Assembly (NCBI GenBank): GCA_004557075.1
Contig: SFEX01000040.1
Span: 1 to 19,764 of the forward strand
Length of the DNA stretch: 19,764 nt
Source: Clostridiales bacterium
Lineage (GTDB): Bacteria; Bacillota; Clostridia; Oscillospirales; Oscillospiraceae
Direction of reading: 5' to 3'
In this document: positions 5,947 through 13,569 of the stretch, piece after piece
How positions within the stretch are numbered: the stretch's first letter is position 1
Layout of the letters: each line of letters opens with the position of its first letter
The notes under the pieces: generated by a model
Told to the model about the DNA's origin: nothing
Seen by the model: only the letters and a program-made list of their open reading frames with translations
Database searches by the model: none
Made by a program: the position numbers and the translations under genes

Positions 5947-7482
5947 CTAAACCACATAGCCAATCCTGGAAACACCTATAACTCCGCGTTTTAGCATCGT
6001 GATTCCAAGAGTATCAGGCTGAATGGATTCAGCTTCAAACGTATCAAAAGAGAAGGACTCTGGTTCAAAAGTCTCTGCGGAGAAGCTGTCAAAATCAAAA
6101 GTTCCCAGCCCCATCTCTTCAATGATGTCTTCTGGTAACTTATAGTCCTGATCGACCAATCCGAATAGTGTTATACCCGTCTCTGTACAGAAGGAAATCG
6201 CAGCTTTGTATCCAGTATTATATATGAATGAACCTACGACTGAGCCGACGAAACTGCCAATCATATACCCCACAACTGGAAGCTGATGCAACACAACCTG
6301 GCCAACACACCCAAGAACTAAAGCAGAAGAAGAAATAAACATATCGCGGACAAGGTCATTTGCGAGCTCGGTTCTGGATTTCTTGCCGATTGCAACTTGA
6401 TAAGCGTTTTTCATAGTGTTCATAGTTATAGCCACAATCGTTCCTATGACACCAGGGCTTACTTCTTTCATTACCTCTCCAAGGACTCCTGCTTTACAAC
6501 AAGCAGTGATCCCTGCTGCGACACTTCCGCGGATGAATCCTTCTGAAGAACCTGACACGGCGGCGAAGCCCACTCTTCTAAAGTGTTCGCCATCTATTTC
6601 TCCATTCTTAATCAAGTAGTCGATTGATTTGAAGATCTCCGGGCCCACTTTAAGAACCAGCGAAATAATGGCAGCAGACAATCCAGCTTTAAGAGACGCC
6701 TTTACTACCATTTCCAAATTGAGTAACTCCGGGGCAGAAATATCAAAGTCCTCAGCCTTAAATTTTCCTTCTTTAGCCAGTACCGCAAGTTTTTCCGCAT
6801 CCTCTTTGCTGAGAGGAATAGATTCATTTCCCTCGTTATCTGCAAGTCGGTCCCTTAGAAGATTCAGTGTATCCTGATACCGCTTTACTTGCTCCGGTCG
6901 TCTTGCTCCTTCTGTAGCAATCATGCGCTTGAGCCAAATTGTTGCAGCCTCCATTTGATCTTTCGGTATCACCCGAATTTGCCCGGAATAGATCGGGTCA
7001 TTCAGTACATCCTCGCTGGTATAATGGCGATCTGCAAGGAATTTCTCAAGCCCATCCTTTCCACCTTTGCGCTGATAGACCATGAACCGTTGGAATACAC
7101 TTATGGCCTGCTGCTTTGCGCTATCTTTACCGGTTGCATAGTATTTCAGACCAAAGTCTTCTCCAAAATTGCTTGAAACGTCAACCGACCCAAATTCTGT
7201 ACTCCTGTCTACGAACGCCTTATGAGTAGATTCGTTGACGGCAGCATTGACGTTAAATGTTCCTGCGTGCCAGAACTCAGCTATATCACCTTTGAGTTGC
7301 TTTGCCGGTGTATGATCCCCGAAGAAAGCGTTTATGCTCTTCTCTAAAGCGGAAATCTCGTCTTCAACTGTACTCACATAAACTGCGCGTGCAGTGCCAA
7401 CATCGCTACCTTGAAACGCAGCAAGCAACGCACCTGCATTCTTTTGGAAGAATTCATATCCTTCCGCAAATCCATTTGCCAT
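5947..7482 (-). CDS. Uncharacterised cargo protein: possible nuclease-like N-terminus, hydrophobic glycine-rich C-terminal half
   Basis: This 511-aa protein starts at ATG 7482, with GAGGG in the last codons of the upstream gene. The N-terminal domain (about 60-130) contains KGDIAEFWH (Glu69), FGSVDVSS (Asp101), FGLKYY (Lys113) and KQQA, a spacing that could fit a PD-(D/E)xK-like nuclease core but lacks the usual acidic residue before the lysine. A charged helical middle part follows. Residues about 255-430 contain several Ala/Gly-rich hydrophobic segments (LSAAIISLVLKVG, VGYMIGSFVGSVVGSFIYN), suggesting membrane association or glycine-zipper packing. Near the C-terminus an acidic five-residue repeat, F-x-x-(D/E)-(S/T), runs about six times before a final GITMLKRGVIGVSRIGYVV. 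It is clearly more AT-rich than the flanking tail genes and sits 2 nt after the 239-aa gene. I recall similar proteins in other Clostridia, without a known function. Confidence 0.7.
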   Translation of the reverse strand: MANGFAEGYEFFQKNAGALLAAFQGSDVGTARAVYVSTVEDEISALEKSINAFFGDHTPAKQLKGDIAEFWHAGTFNVNAAVNESTHKAFVDRSTEFGSVDVSSNFGEDFGLKYYATGKDSAKQQAISVFQRFMVYQRKGGKDGLEKFLADRHYTSEDVLNDPIYSGQIRVIPKDQMEAATIWLKRMIATEGARRPEQVKRYQDTLNLLRDRLADNEGNESIPLSKEDAEKLAVLAKEGKFKAEDFDISAPELLNLEMVVKASLKAGLSAAIISLVLKVGPEIFKSIDYLIKNGEIDGEHFRRVGFAAVSGSSEGFIRGSVAAGITACCKAGVLGEVMKEVSPGVIGTIVAITMNTMKNAYQVAIGKKSRTELANDLVRDMFISSSALVLGCVGQVVLHQLPVVGYMIGSFVGSVVGSFIYNTGYKAAISFCTETGITLFGLVDQDYKLPEDIIEEMGLGTFDFDSFSAETFEPESFSFDTFEAESIQPDTLGITMLKRGVIGVSRIGYVV

Positions 7483-7484
7483 AA

Positions 7485-8204
7485 TTAACCCTCATTGACA
7501 CCAAGAAAGCTTCCAAGATCATTCAGATAGAAGAGTAGGACAAGACAAGTATATTGTTGATCCTCAATATCTTTGCTTTTTGATGCCGCATTGATATTCT
7601 CTGACATCTTGTTTAATGTCTCTTTTCCTTTGTTTGCCGTCTTTTTCAAAGCGACCTTCGCAGATCCAAAGGGAACGAGGAGTTTCTTAATGCCTTTCTT
7701 TTCTTGGTTTTCTTCTTCAAATCCTGTAGGCACAGAATCAGGTGTGGTAAGCTCAACAATGACGTCAGGAAGCTGCTCGCTGTCAGGTATTTGTTTTGCT
7801 GGAAGCAATCTCGCCAATTCTGGTTGATTTCCTTCGCTTGCTTCATTTGTTGCCAGCTTATAAAAGCCCTCATATTCGGAAAAGGCAAGTGAACGGTCAA
7901 CAAACATAACTGCCTGTTTACCAAGCCACCCATAATTCATCCCATATTCTGAATACTTTTTCTGCATGTGGTAACGCTTCTCTTTTATCATCTTAGAGTT
8001 GCCGATGAAGAGAAGATACTGTTCAGAAGAGATTTGTGCAGCGTTAGATGAATACTCTTTCTCAGTCCAGACTTGTGCAGCTGCAACACCATCTTTAATA
8101 CCGACGATCTTACCGTCTCTGTCGTCAGTTCCACTAAGCAGTTGAGAAAGGAAATCGCCATAACGACGCAGTTTCTCTTCGCAGACAATAATTAGTTTCT
8201 TCAT
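7485..8204 (-). CDS. Uncharacterised alpha/beta protein, first gene of cargo B
   Basis: This 239-aa protein starts at ATG 8204 (MKKLIIVCEEK), 9 nt after GAGGAG. A GTG at 8240 in the same frame has no ribosome-binding site. The N-terminal ~105 residues look like a Rossmann- or flavodoxin-like fold: strand KLIIVCEE, helix, GKIVGI, then AAQVWTEKEY, QYLLFIGNSK, and QAVMFVD. This pattern is compatible with a divergent TIR-like or receiver-like domain, but no signature residue settles it. A polar linker rich in Pro/Glu (130-175), a Lys-rich helical stretch (180-215), and a hydrophobic C-terminal helix (CLVLLFYLNDLGSFLG) follow. It is AT-rich, has its own promoter, and is followed after 2 nt by the 511-aa gene. 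The tight spacing suggests the two products work together. Confidence 0.7.
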   Translation of the reverse strand: MKKLIIVCEEKLRRYGDFLSQLLSGTDDRDGKIVGIKDGVAAAQVWTEKEYSSNAAQISSEQYLLFIGNSKMIKEKRYHMQKKYSEYGMNYGWLGKQAVMFVDRSLAFSEYEGFYKLATNEASEGNQPELARLLPAKQIPDSEQLPDVIVELTTPDSVPTGFEEENQEKKGIKKLLVPFGSAKVALKKTANKGKETLNKMSENINAASKSKDIEDQQYTCLVLLFYLNDLGSFLGVNEG

Positions 8205-8246
8205 TCTCACTATCTCCTCGACAACAAACTCCGATTTCACGAGCTG

Positions 8247-8275
8247 ATTCTACCACAACCTGCAGGCGATTTCAA
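8247..8275 (-). promoter_or_regulatory. Sigma-70 type promoter of cargo B
   Basis: On the minus strand TTGAAA (8270-8275) and TAGAAT (8247-8252) are separated by exactly 17 nt, between the stop of the tail-associated gene (8289) and the ATG at 8204. A vegetative promoter here would allow expression of cargo B in the lysogen while the late operon is silent. Confidence 0.7.
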
Positions 8276-8288
8276 CAGTTCAATGCGA

Positions 8289-9938
8289 TCACTCCGTCAG
8301 CTTGAAATTGAGATTATCCGACTCCGGCATCCACGCGAAGGGGCCGATCTTCATGCCGGTTAGTATCTCGACCGTATTGACGTAAAGCTTGCCCGCGGAA
8401 AAATAAGCTATGGCGTTTTCCGTTGAGACGGAATCCTCATCGCCCGTGAAGAAGTAGAGGATATCGTTCTCGAGCTTCAGCTTTATGTTCGAGCTGCTCT
8501 CGCCTATGACTATACCGCTCGCGATCATGCGTATAAAGCCGTGTATCGCCTCGAACTGCTGGTTCATGTCGCCGTTGAGGTCTGAAATCTCCGAGGTGGT
8601 CTCGTAGAAGTTCATCTCTATCGTTCCCGCCATTACGGAGAGCGTGGTCATGACCGTGCTCTGAAACTGCTCGAAATCGGAGGTGGCGACGTAGTCCTCA
8701 AGAGCAGACATGATTATCTGCTGCGCGGACTGAAGTATGCTCGTGTTGTTCGTTATCTGCTGCTGCACTATTTCAACAGCACCGGAATTGGTGACGTAGT
8801 CCGCCTCTATGCCCTCTATCCTGTCGATAGCACCGTTGATGCGTCCTGTATTATCCGCAACCAGAGAAGCCCTGCTGTCGCCGATCGTGATCCTTGTCGC
8901 CGCCGGATTCTGCAGGGGTATCGTCATTTTCGTCAGAACGAAATACGCCTCGGGGAGCACGTCCACGCAGGAGACGATTATCCTGTCGAGAAAAGAAAAC
9001 GCCTCGACGTCCGTATTGAGCGCCGCAAGATCCACGGCCGTGAGCTGTATCGTCTCCTTCAGCCTCGCCCCCTGCGCGGCAAGCCACGCCTGCGCTTTGT
9101 GCAGAAGGTTCGTCGGCAGCGTGACGTCGTCCCACGTGGTTTGGCTCACAGGAGCATAGATGGTGCCGTAAATCGCCGCGTTCGCCGTATCGATGAGCCT
9201 AGGGTCGCCCTCATGCACGTCCGCTATCGTCAGCCTCGCTTCGGTCTCGTAATTGGGATCGATGGCGTTGAGCTTAGCGCCAAGCGGCACACACGCCGTG
9301 TACGACTCATCCGCGTCCTTCGTGATCGCAAGCGATAACAGGTTCTCACCGAACTCTATCCTCTGCGTAGCCGTATCGGGCGGATTTTCGAGCCAGTTCA
9401 ATACGGGCTTTCCCTCACCGTTGAAGGTGACGTAAAGGTAGCCTCCGAACTTGTCGAGCAGCTTTCCCTTCAGCACGTTCCATGTGGAGTCCCAGAGCTC
9501 AGAGTAGGGTGAAATATCACCCGATTCCGAAATGGTGCAGGAACCGGCTATAAGCTGCTGACCGCTTTGAACAGAAGCGTTATGACCGTTAAGCAGAAAA
9601 GCGAAGAACTGTGCGGGTGTGCCGGTAAACGAATACGGCTCCCTCACGCTGTCGATAAGAAAAGCGATGCAGCCTTCCACAGTGTACTTCCTCGTATTCC
9701 CGAGCCCGCGCTCATCCTTGATAACGCGGCCCTGAAATATCTGCACTCCATCCCGGAACACCTTTATCCTGCTCACAAGTTTCGCTATATTCCCCGCCGA
9801 GGGATTCGTTTCGGGGACCGTGAATGTCAGCAGCCCCGGTTCGTTCGCGGTCAGGCTCAGCACTGGATTGATCACCGCGTATTCCGGCAGCCGTGGATCG
9901 TAGACGAGGAATGAATCGGAGTAAATCGTGCAGATCAT
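8289..9938 (-). CDS. Tail-associated protein (Prophage_tail / minor structural, gp27-like)
   Basis: This 549-aa baseplate protein starts at ATG 9938, 6 nt after AAAGGG, sharing ATGA with the distal tail gene. The N-terminal ~360 residues match the Firmicute phage minor structural family that forms the tail tip hub (MICTIYSDSFLVYDPRLPEY, NEPGLLTFTVPETNP, KVFRDGVQIFQGRVI). From about residue 375 a helical, coiled-coil-like stretch follows (INGAIDRIEGIEADYV, QQQITNNTSILQSAQQIIM). The C-terminus carries the repeated family ending (IKLKLENDILYFF, then ENAIAYFSAGKLYV, then GPFAWMPESDNLNFKL). I see no endopeptidase or lysozyme domain at this length, so a hub role is more likely than cell-wall cleavage. 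Isoleucine is often coded by ATA here, as in the genes to its left. Confidence 0.85.
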   Translation of the reverse strand: MICTIYSDSFLVYDPRLPEYAVINPVLSLTANEPGLLTFTVPETNPSAGNIAKLVSRIKVFRDGVQIFQGRVIKDERGLGNTRKYTVEGCIAFLIDSVREPYSFTGTPAQFFAFLLNGHNASVQSGQQLIAGSCTISESGDISPYSELWDSTWNVLKGKLLDKFGGYLYVTFNGEGKPVLNWLENPPDTATQRIEFGENLLSLAITKDADESYTACVPLGAKLNAIDPNYETEARLTIADVHEGDPRLIDTANAAIYGTIYAPVSQTTWDDVTLPTNLLHKAQAWLAAQGARLKETIQLTAVDLAALNTDVEAFSFLDRIIVSCVDVLPEAYFVLTKMTIPLQNPAATRITIGDSRASLVADNTGRINGAIDRIEGIEADYVTNSGAVEIVQQQITNNTSILQSAQQIIMSALEDYVATSDFEQFQSTVMTTLSVMAGTIEMNFYETTSEISDLNGDMNQQFEAIHGFIRMIASGIVIGESSSNIKLKLENDILYFFTGDEDSVSTENAIAYFSAGKLYVNTVEILTGMKIGPFAWMPESDNLNFKLTE

Positions 9939-10528
9939 AGCCAGCCCTTTCTGAATGAAAATGTTGTAGCGAGGGCGAGATGCGGCAGAACGTGCTGCCC
10001 CGCCGATACCGTGACGGAGTGAGTGTCGAGACCGACCGTCCACGAAAGCGTCGCCTCCGCAGTCGTCTTGACCGTAGGCACTAAAGACATCCTGCCGTTC
10101 ACGAGGTTCGCCCTTCCCGAACCGTTCACGGTAATAGTCGTCTCCACTCCGTCAAGCTTGTACGCGTCCGCGGTCACGGTCACCGATATCTCGCAGTAGC
10201 CGTCGTGCTTCGTTATGCCGTTCACGTCGATCCTGCCGTAGTAAACGTAATCGGGATCCTTGTCGAAGGTTATGGGATAGCGCTGGCCGTGATAGAGATT
10301 CGTGAACTCGAAGAGCCGCTGTCTGTAATCGCCGACGGCGTACAGGGTAAGGTCTATCACCCTGTCGCCGTATCTTACGTATCCGGACGCCTCCGTCATA
10401 TCAAGGCTACCGTCCCTGCCCGGGATAGCGACGAAGTCCGTCCGCGCCGGAGGCATCGGTATCTCATACGGAGCGACGATAAAGCCGAAATCTGAAGTGC
10501 TCATCCTTCCGAACAGGATATAACTCAT
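9935..10528 (-). CDS. Distal tail protein (Dit family)
   Basis: This 197-aa protein is joined by ATGA overlaps to both the tape measure gene and the tail-associated gene. It has the Dit N-terminal pattern: MSYILFGRMSTSDFGFIV, then FVAIPGRDGSLDMTE, YGDRVIDLTLY and RLFEFTNLYHGQRYPITFDKD. This forms the hexameric ring at the end of the tail tube. The galectin-like C-terminal part is short (about 130-197), so this is a classical rather than an evolved Dit with carbohydrate-binding insertions. Its position directly after the tape measure gene is the standard siphovirus order and supports the call. Confidence 0.85.
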   Translation of the reverse strand: MSYILFGRMSTSDFGFIVAPYEIPMPPARTDFVAIPGRDGSLDMTEASGYVRYGDRVIDLTLYAVGDYRQRLFEFTNLYHGQRYPITFDKDPDYVYYGRIDVNGITKHDGYCEISVTVTADAYKLDGVETTITVNGSGRANLVNGRMSLVPTVKTTAEATLSWTVGLDTHSVTVSAGQHVLPHLALATTFSFRKGWL

Positions 10529-13032
10529 GCGTACCTCACTTTCAGGCGCTGCATATCGCCGAGCGCCGCGTCCATCTCGGGAGCGAGCCAGCCGACGACA
10601 GCTCCGGTATCCGTCACTATCTGCCTTACGCCCATCTGCGGGAGGTAGGTCTTCATGAGGTCGAGCATCGCCGCAAGGGACACCGTTACGGCGTTCTTCT
10701 GCGATACTCCCGCCGTGACGTCAACATCCGCCGCGGCCTTTATGGGATCCAGATCGAAGTCGGTCGGGATGGCGTCGCGCATATCCTTCTCGACTTCGTC
10801 CATAGCGTCGATGAAGCCGACTCCTAAGCCCAGACCCATGTTCTCGCCTATGCCGGCGAATACCGTCGAGGGCGAATGTATGCCGAAGAAGCCGAGTATG
10901 CCGTCGACGAGGGACGAGGCCCATTCCTTGACCTTGTTCCACAGCCAGGACGCCGCGTTCTTTATGCCCTCCCAAAGACCTTTCAAGAGATTGCCGCCGG
11001 CTTCGACGAGCTTGTAGGCAAGTGAGCCTATCGCCTCTACTATGCCCTCGATTATCTGCGGGATCGCCTTGACTATCTCAATAATGATCGTCGGCAGGTT
11101 CTCGATAAGGGCGACGAAGAGCTGAACGCCCGCTTCGATTATGAACGGGATATTGTCGATGAGCGTATCGATTATGCCGCCTATGATATCGGGGATCGCG
11201 TTCACTATCGTCACGATTATCTCCGGCAGAGCGCCGATTAGCGCGACGAGCAGCTGTATGCCCGCCTGTATGATCTGGGGAATAGCTCCGAGCACCGCCT
11301 TTATTATCCCATCGATTATCTTTGGGATAGCTTCCACGATCTTCGTGATTATCGTCGGAAGGGCCTCGACGAGCGTGGTCAGCAGCCTGATTCCCGTATC
11401 GATTATCTGCGGTATGGAATCAAGCAGGAAGTTGACTATGCCCATGATGACTTCCGGCAGCGCCTCGATCAGCACGGGGATAGCGTCAAGTATACCCTGC
11501 GCCAGCCCCTCGATCAGCTGAAGCGCCGCGCCCATAATCATCGGCAGATTGCCGATAAGCGTCTGCACTATCTGTACGACCACCTCGACTATCTGAGGGA
11601 TGAGCGACGGCAGAGCGTCGGCGATGCCCTGGACAAGCGTTGCCACAAGCTGCACAGCCGCTTCGATCAGCAGAGGCAGGTTCTCAATGACAGTATTGAC
11701 GATGGTCATGACCGCCTCGACAGCCGCGGGAATCAGACCCGGAAGCAGGGTCAGAAGCGTGTTCAGTGCCTGGGAAAACAGATCGGTCACCGTGCTGAGC
11801 AGCGTGGGAAGAAGCCCCGTTACCGCCTCAAGCAGAGCGTTCAGCGCCGTGGGGAGCGCGGCGATAATGTTTTCAATCACCGGGGTGATGTTTTCCACGA
11901 CATCATTGAAGGCATCCACCACGTTATTGCAGAGTTCCTGCATATCCGCGTCGGCGTTGCCGAAACCGACCACGAGGTTCTGCACGGCCGCCTGCATGGC
12001 GTTGATGGAGCCGGAGATGGTGTGTTCAGCCTCCTTCGCGGTTGTGCCTGTGATGTCCATACTCGTCTGGATCACATGGATCGCCTCGACCACGTCAGCG
12101 TAGGAGGAAATGTCGTAATGGATGCCGGAGATGGCTTCCGCGTCAGCAAGCAGACGCTCCATTTCCGTTTTGGTGCCGCCGTAGCCCAGCTTCAGATTGT
12201 CCAACATCGTGTAGTTCTGCTTGGCAAAGCCCTGGTAGGCGGCCTGCAGAGTGGACATATCCGACCCCATCTTGTTGGCGTTGTCGGACATATCCGTGAT
12301 GGCCATATCCGCATACTTGACTGCCTTTTCTGTGTCTCCGCCGAGGGAGGAGATCAGGCTTGCGGAAAAGCTCGTGACCGTCTCCATGTAATCGTTGGCG
12401 GACAGGCCGGCCGTCTTATATGCGTTGGAGGCGTATTTCTGCAGTTCAAGGGAGGAATCCTTGAACAGCGTATCGATGCCTCCGACAAGCTGTTCATAGT
12501 CTGCGTAGGCCGTAACGACCTCTTTGCCGAGCTTGACCGCAGCCGCGCCGGCCGCGACAACGACAGCACCCATTGCGGCGCCCACAGTCTTGAGAACGGT
12601 GCCGAGTCCTTTGAACTTGCTTTCGGACTTTTCGGCGGCATCCCCGGATTCCTCGATCTCTTCGCCCATGTCATCGGCGCTGTCGGCGGTGGAATCCAGT
12701 TCCCGCTCCATATCGTTCAGAGCGGCTTCCGCGTTGTTCAGCTGGATCTGCCAGTTCTGCGTCCGGCGGTCGTTTTCACCGAAAGACTCGGCGGCGTTCT
12801 GAAGCGCCTGCCGGAGCAGTTCGATCTTCTGCTTCTGTGCCTCGATTTCTTTGTTGAGGACTTCGTTTCGTGCGGACAGCGCTCTGACAGAAGAATCGTT
12901 TTTGTCGAACTGGGAGGTCACCAGCTTCATTTCCGAGCCGAGGACCTTGAAGGAGGAGTTGATGTCGGCAAGGGCCTTCTTGAACTCCTTTTCACCCTCA
13001 AGACCGATCTTCAGACCGAAATTGTCAGCCAT
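10525..13032 (-). CDS. Tail tape measure protein
   Basis: This 835-aa protein starts at ATG 13032, 9 nt after AAAAGGAGG. The N-terminal ~135 residues are coiled coil (LNKEIEAQKQKIELLRQALQ, LNDMERELDS). A hydrophobic segment follows at about 143-167 (VLKTVGAAMGAVVVAAGAAA), then a conserved domain at about 170-360 with SLELQKYASNAYKTAGLSAN and GYGGTKTEMERLLADAEAIS. Residues 407-670 consist of six tandem 44-residue repeats. The C-terminal part has GNLLKGLWEGIKNAASWLWN and FGIHSPSTVFAGIGENMGLG, both typical of this family. The protein sets tail length and guides DNA ejection. By the usual rule of about 1.5 angstrom per residue the tail would be about 125 nm. Codon use changes inside the repeat array, near 11.6 kb. 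Confidence 0.92.
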   Translation of the reverse strand: MADNFGLKIGLEGEKEFKKALADINSSFKVLGSEMKLVTSQFDKNDSSVRALSARNEVLNKEIEAQKQKIELLRQALQNAAESFGENDRRTQNWQIQLNNAEAALNDMERELDSTADSADDMGEEIEESGDAAEKSESKFKGLGTVLKTVGAAMGAVVVAAGAAAVKLGKEVVTAYADYEQLVGGIDTLFKDSSLELQKYASNAYKTAGLSANDYMETVTSFSASLISSLGGDTEKAVKYADMAITDMSDNANKMGSDMSTLQAAYQGFAKQNYTMLDNLKLGYGGTKTEMERLLADAEAISGIHYDISSYADVVEAIHVIQTSMDITGTTAKEAEHTISGSINAMQAAVQNLVVGFGNADADMQELCNNVVDAFNDVVENITPVIENIIAALPTALNALLEAVTGLLPTLLSTVTDLFSQALNTLLTLLPGLIPAAVEAVMTIVNTVIENLPLLIEAAVQLVATLVQGIADALPSLIPQIVEVVVQIVQTLIGNLPMIMGAALQLIEGLAQGILDAIPVLIEALPEVIMGIVNFLLDSIPQIIDTGIRLLTTLVEALPTIITKIVEAIPKIIDGIIKAVLGAIPQIIQAGIQLLVALIGALPEIIVTIVNAIPDIIGGIIDTLIDNIPFIIEAGVQLFVALIENLPTIIIEIVKAIPQIIEGIVEAIGSLAYKLVEAGGNLLKGLWEGIKNAASWLWNKVKEWASSLVDGILGFFGIHSPSTVFAGIGENMGLGLGVGFIDAMDEVEKDMRDAIPTDFDLDPIKAAADVDVTAGVSQKNAVTVSLAAMLDLMKTYLPQMGVRQIVTDTGAVVGWLAPEMDAALGDMQRLKVRYA
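11023..11814 (-). repeat. Six tandem 132-bp (44-residue) repeats in the tape measure gene
   Basis: Residues 407-670 divide exactly into six 44-residue units with no gaps. The best conserved are units 4-6, starting SIPQIIDTGIRLL, AIPQIIQAGIQLL and NIPFIIEAGVQLF, each containing a central (A/N)LP-x-II and AIP-x-II-x-GI(I/V). Units 1-3 follow the same heptad-like Leu/Ile/Pro pattern with more change (LLPTLLSTV, NLPLLIEAAVQL, NLPMIMGAALQL). The repeats form a long hydrophobic helical array. Confidence 0.85.
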
Positions 13033-13056
13033 GATCCAACTCCTCCTTTTCCGTTA

Positions 13057-13560
13057 TTACATGATGGAACCGCTTGAGGTTTTGCGCGTGAATGTGATCG
13101 TGCCGTCCCGGGAGCCGACCTTGACGGCCGCGATATACACGGGTTTCACGGCAGACGAATTGGAAACCGTCTGGTAGACGGTCTCATAGGTGATGTCACC
13201 CGTGACGGCGACATCGATGTATGCCTGGAGTTTTGCTGTCCCACCGCTCGTCGCGGAGGCATACACCACCATCAACGAATTAGCCGGCACTTCGTAGCCG
13301 GCTCCCTGCAGGACCGGGGTGCCTGACGCGGAGGAGCCGGGCGGTGTTACGGTTTTGCTGATGAGGGTGTTTGAGCCGTATTTGACCTCCACAAGGACTA
13401 AGTTTTTCTCCTCGCTGCCGCCTGTACTTACATCGGCAAGCAGACTCACAATCTCATCGAGCTTGGCGTTGAAACTGACTTCCACGTCGTGATCAAGCAG
13501 CCAGTCAACAAGATCCTGCTTCGCGCCGGATATACGTTCGATTTCGCTCTGAATGCTCAT
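13057..13560 (-). CDS. Accessory tail protein with shared SISSEL-type N-terminus
   Basis: This 167-aa protein starts at ATG 13560, 4 nt after AAGGAGG. The N-terminus (MSIQSEIERISGAKQDLVDWL) parallels that of the next gene upstream (MSISSELSRIQTDRNTIRTKL), which suggests a common helical attachment module. The remainder is Ser/Thr/Val-rich and beta-structured (LVLVEVKYGSNTLISKTV, PANSLMVVYASATSGG, PVYIAAVKVGS), as in decorating or fibre-like virion proteins. It lies directly upstream of the tape measure gene. A structural role is inferred from composition and position; I cannot name a family. Confidence 0.6.
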   Translation of the reverse strand: MSIQSEIERISGAKQDLVDWLLDHDVEVSFNAKLDEIVSLLADVSTGGSEEKNLVLVEVKYGSNTLISKTVTPPGSSASGTPVLQGAGYEVPANSLMVVYASATSGGTAKLQAYIDVAVTGDITYETVYQTVSNSSAVKPVYIAAVKVGSRDGTITFTRKTSSGSIM

Positions 13561-13569
13561 GTTTCCTCC

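Noticed and set aside
12022..13077. A 351-codon open frame on the plus strand opposite the tape measure gene
   Set aside because: It is antisense to a clearly recognised gene, has no ribosome-binding site, and follows from the codon pattern of the real strand.
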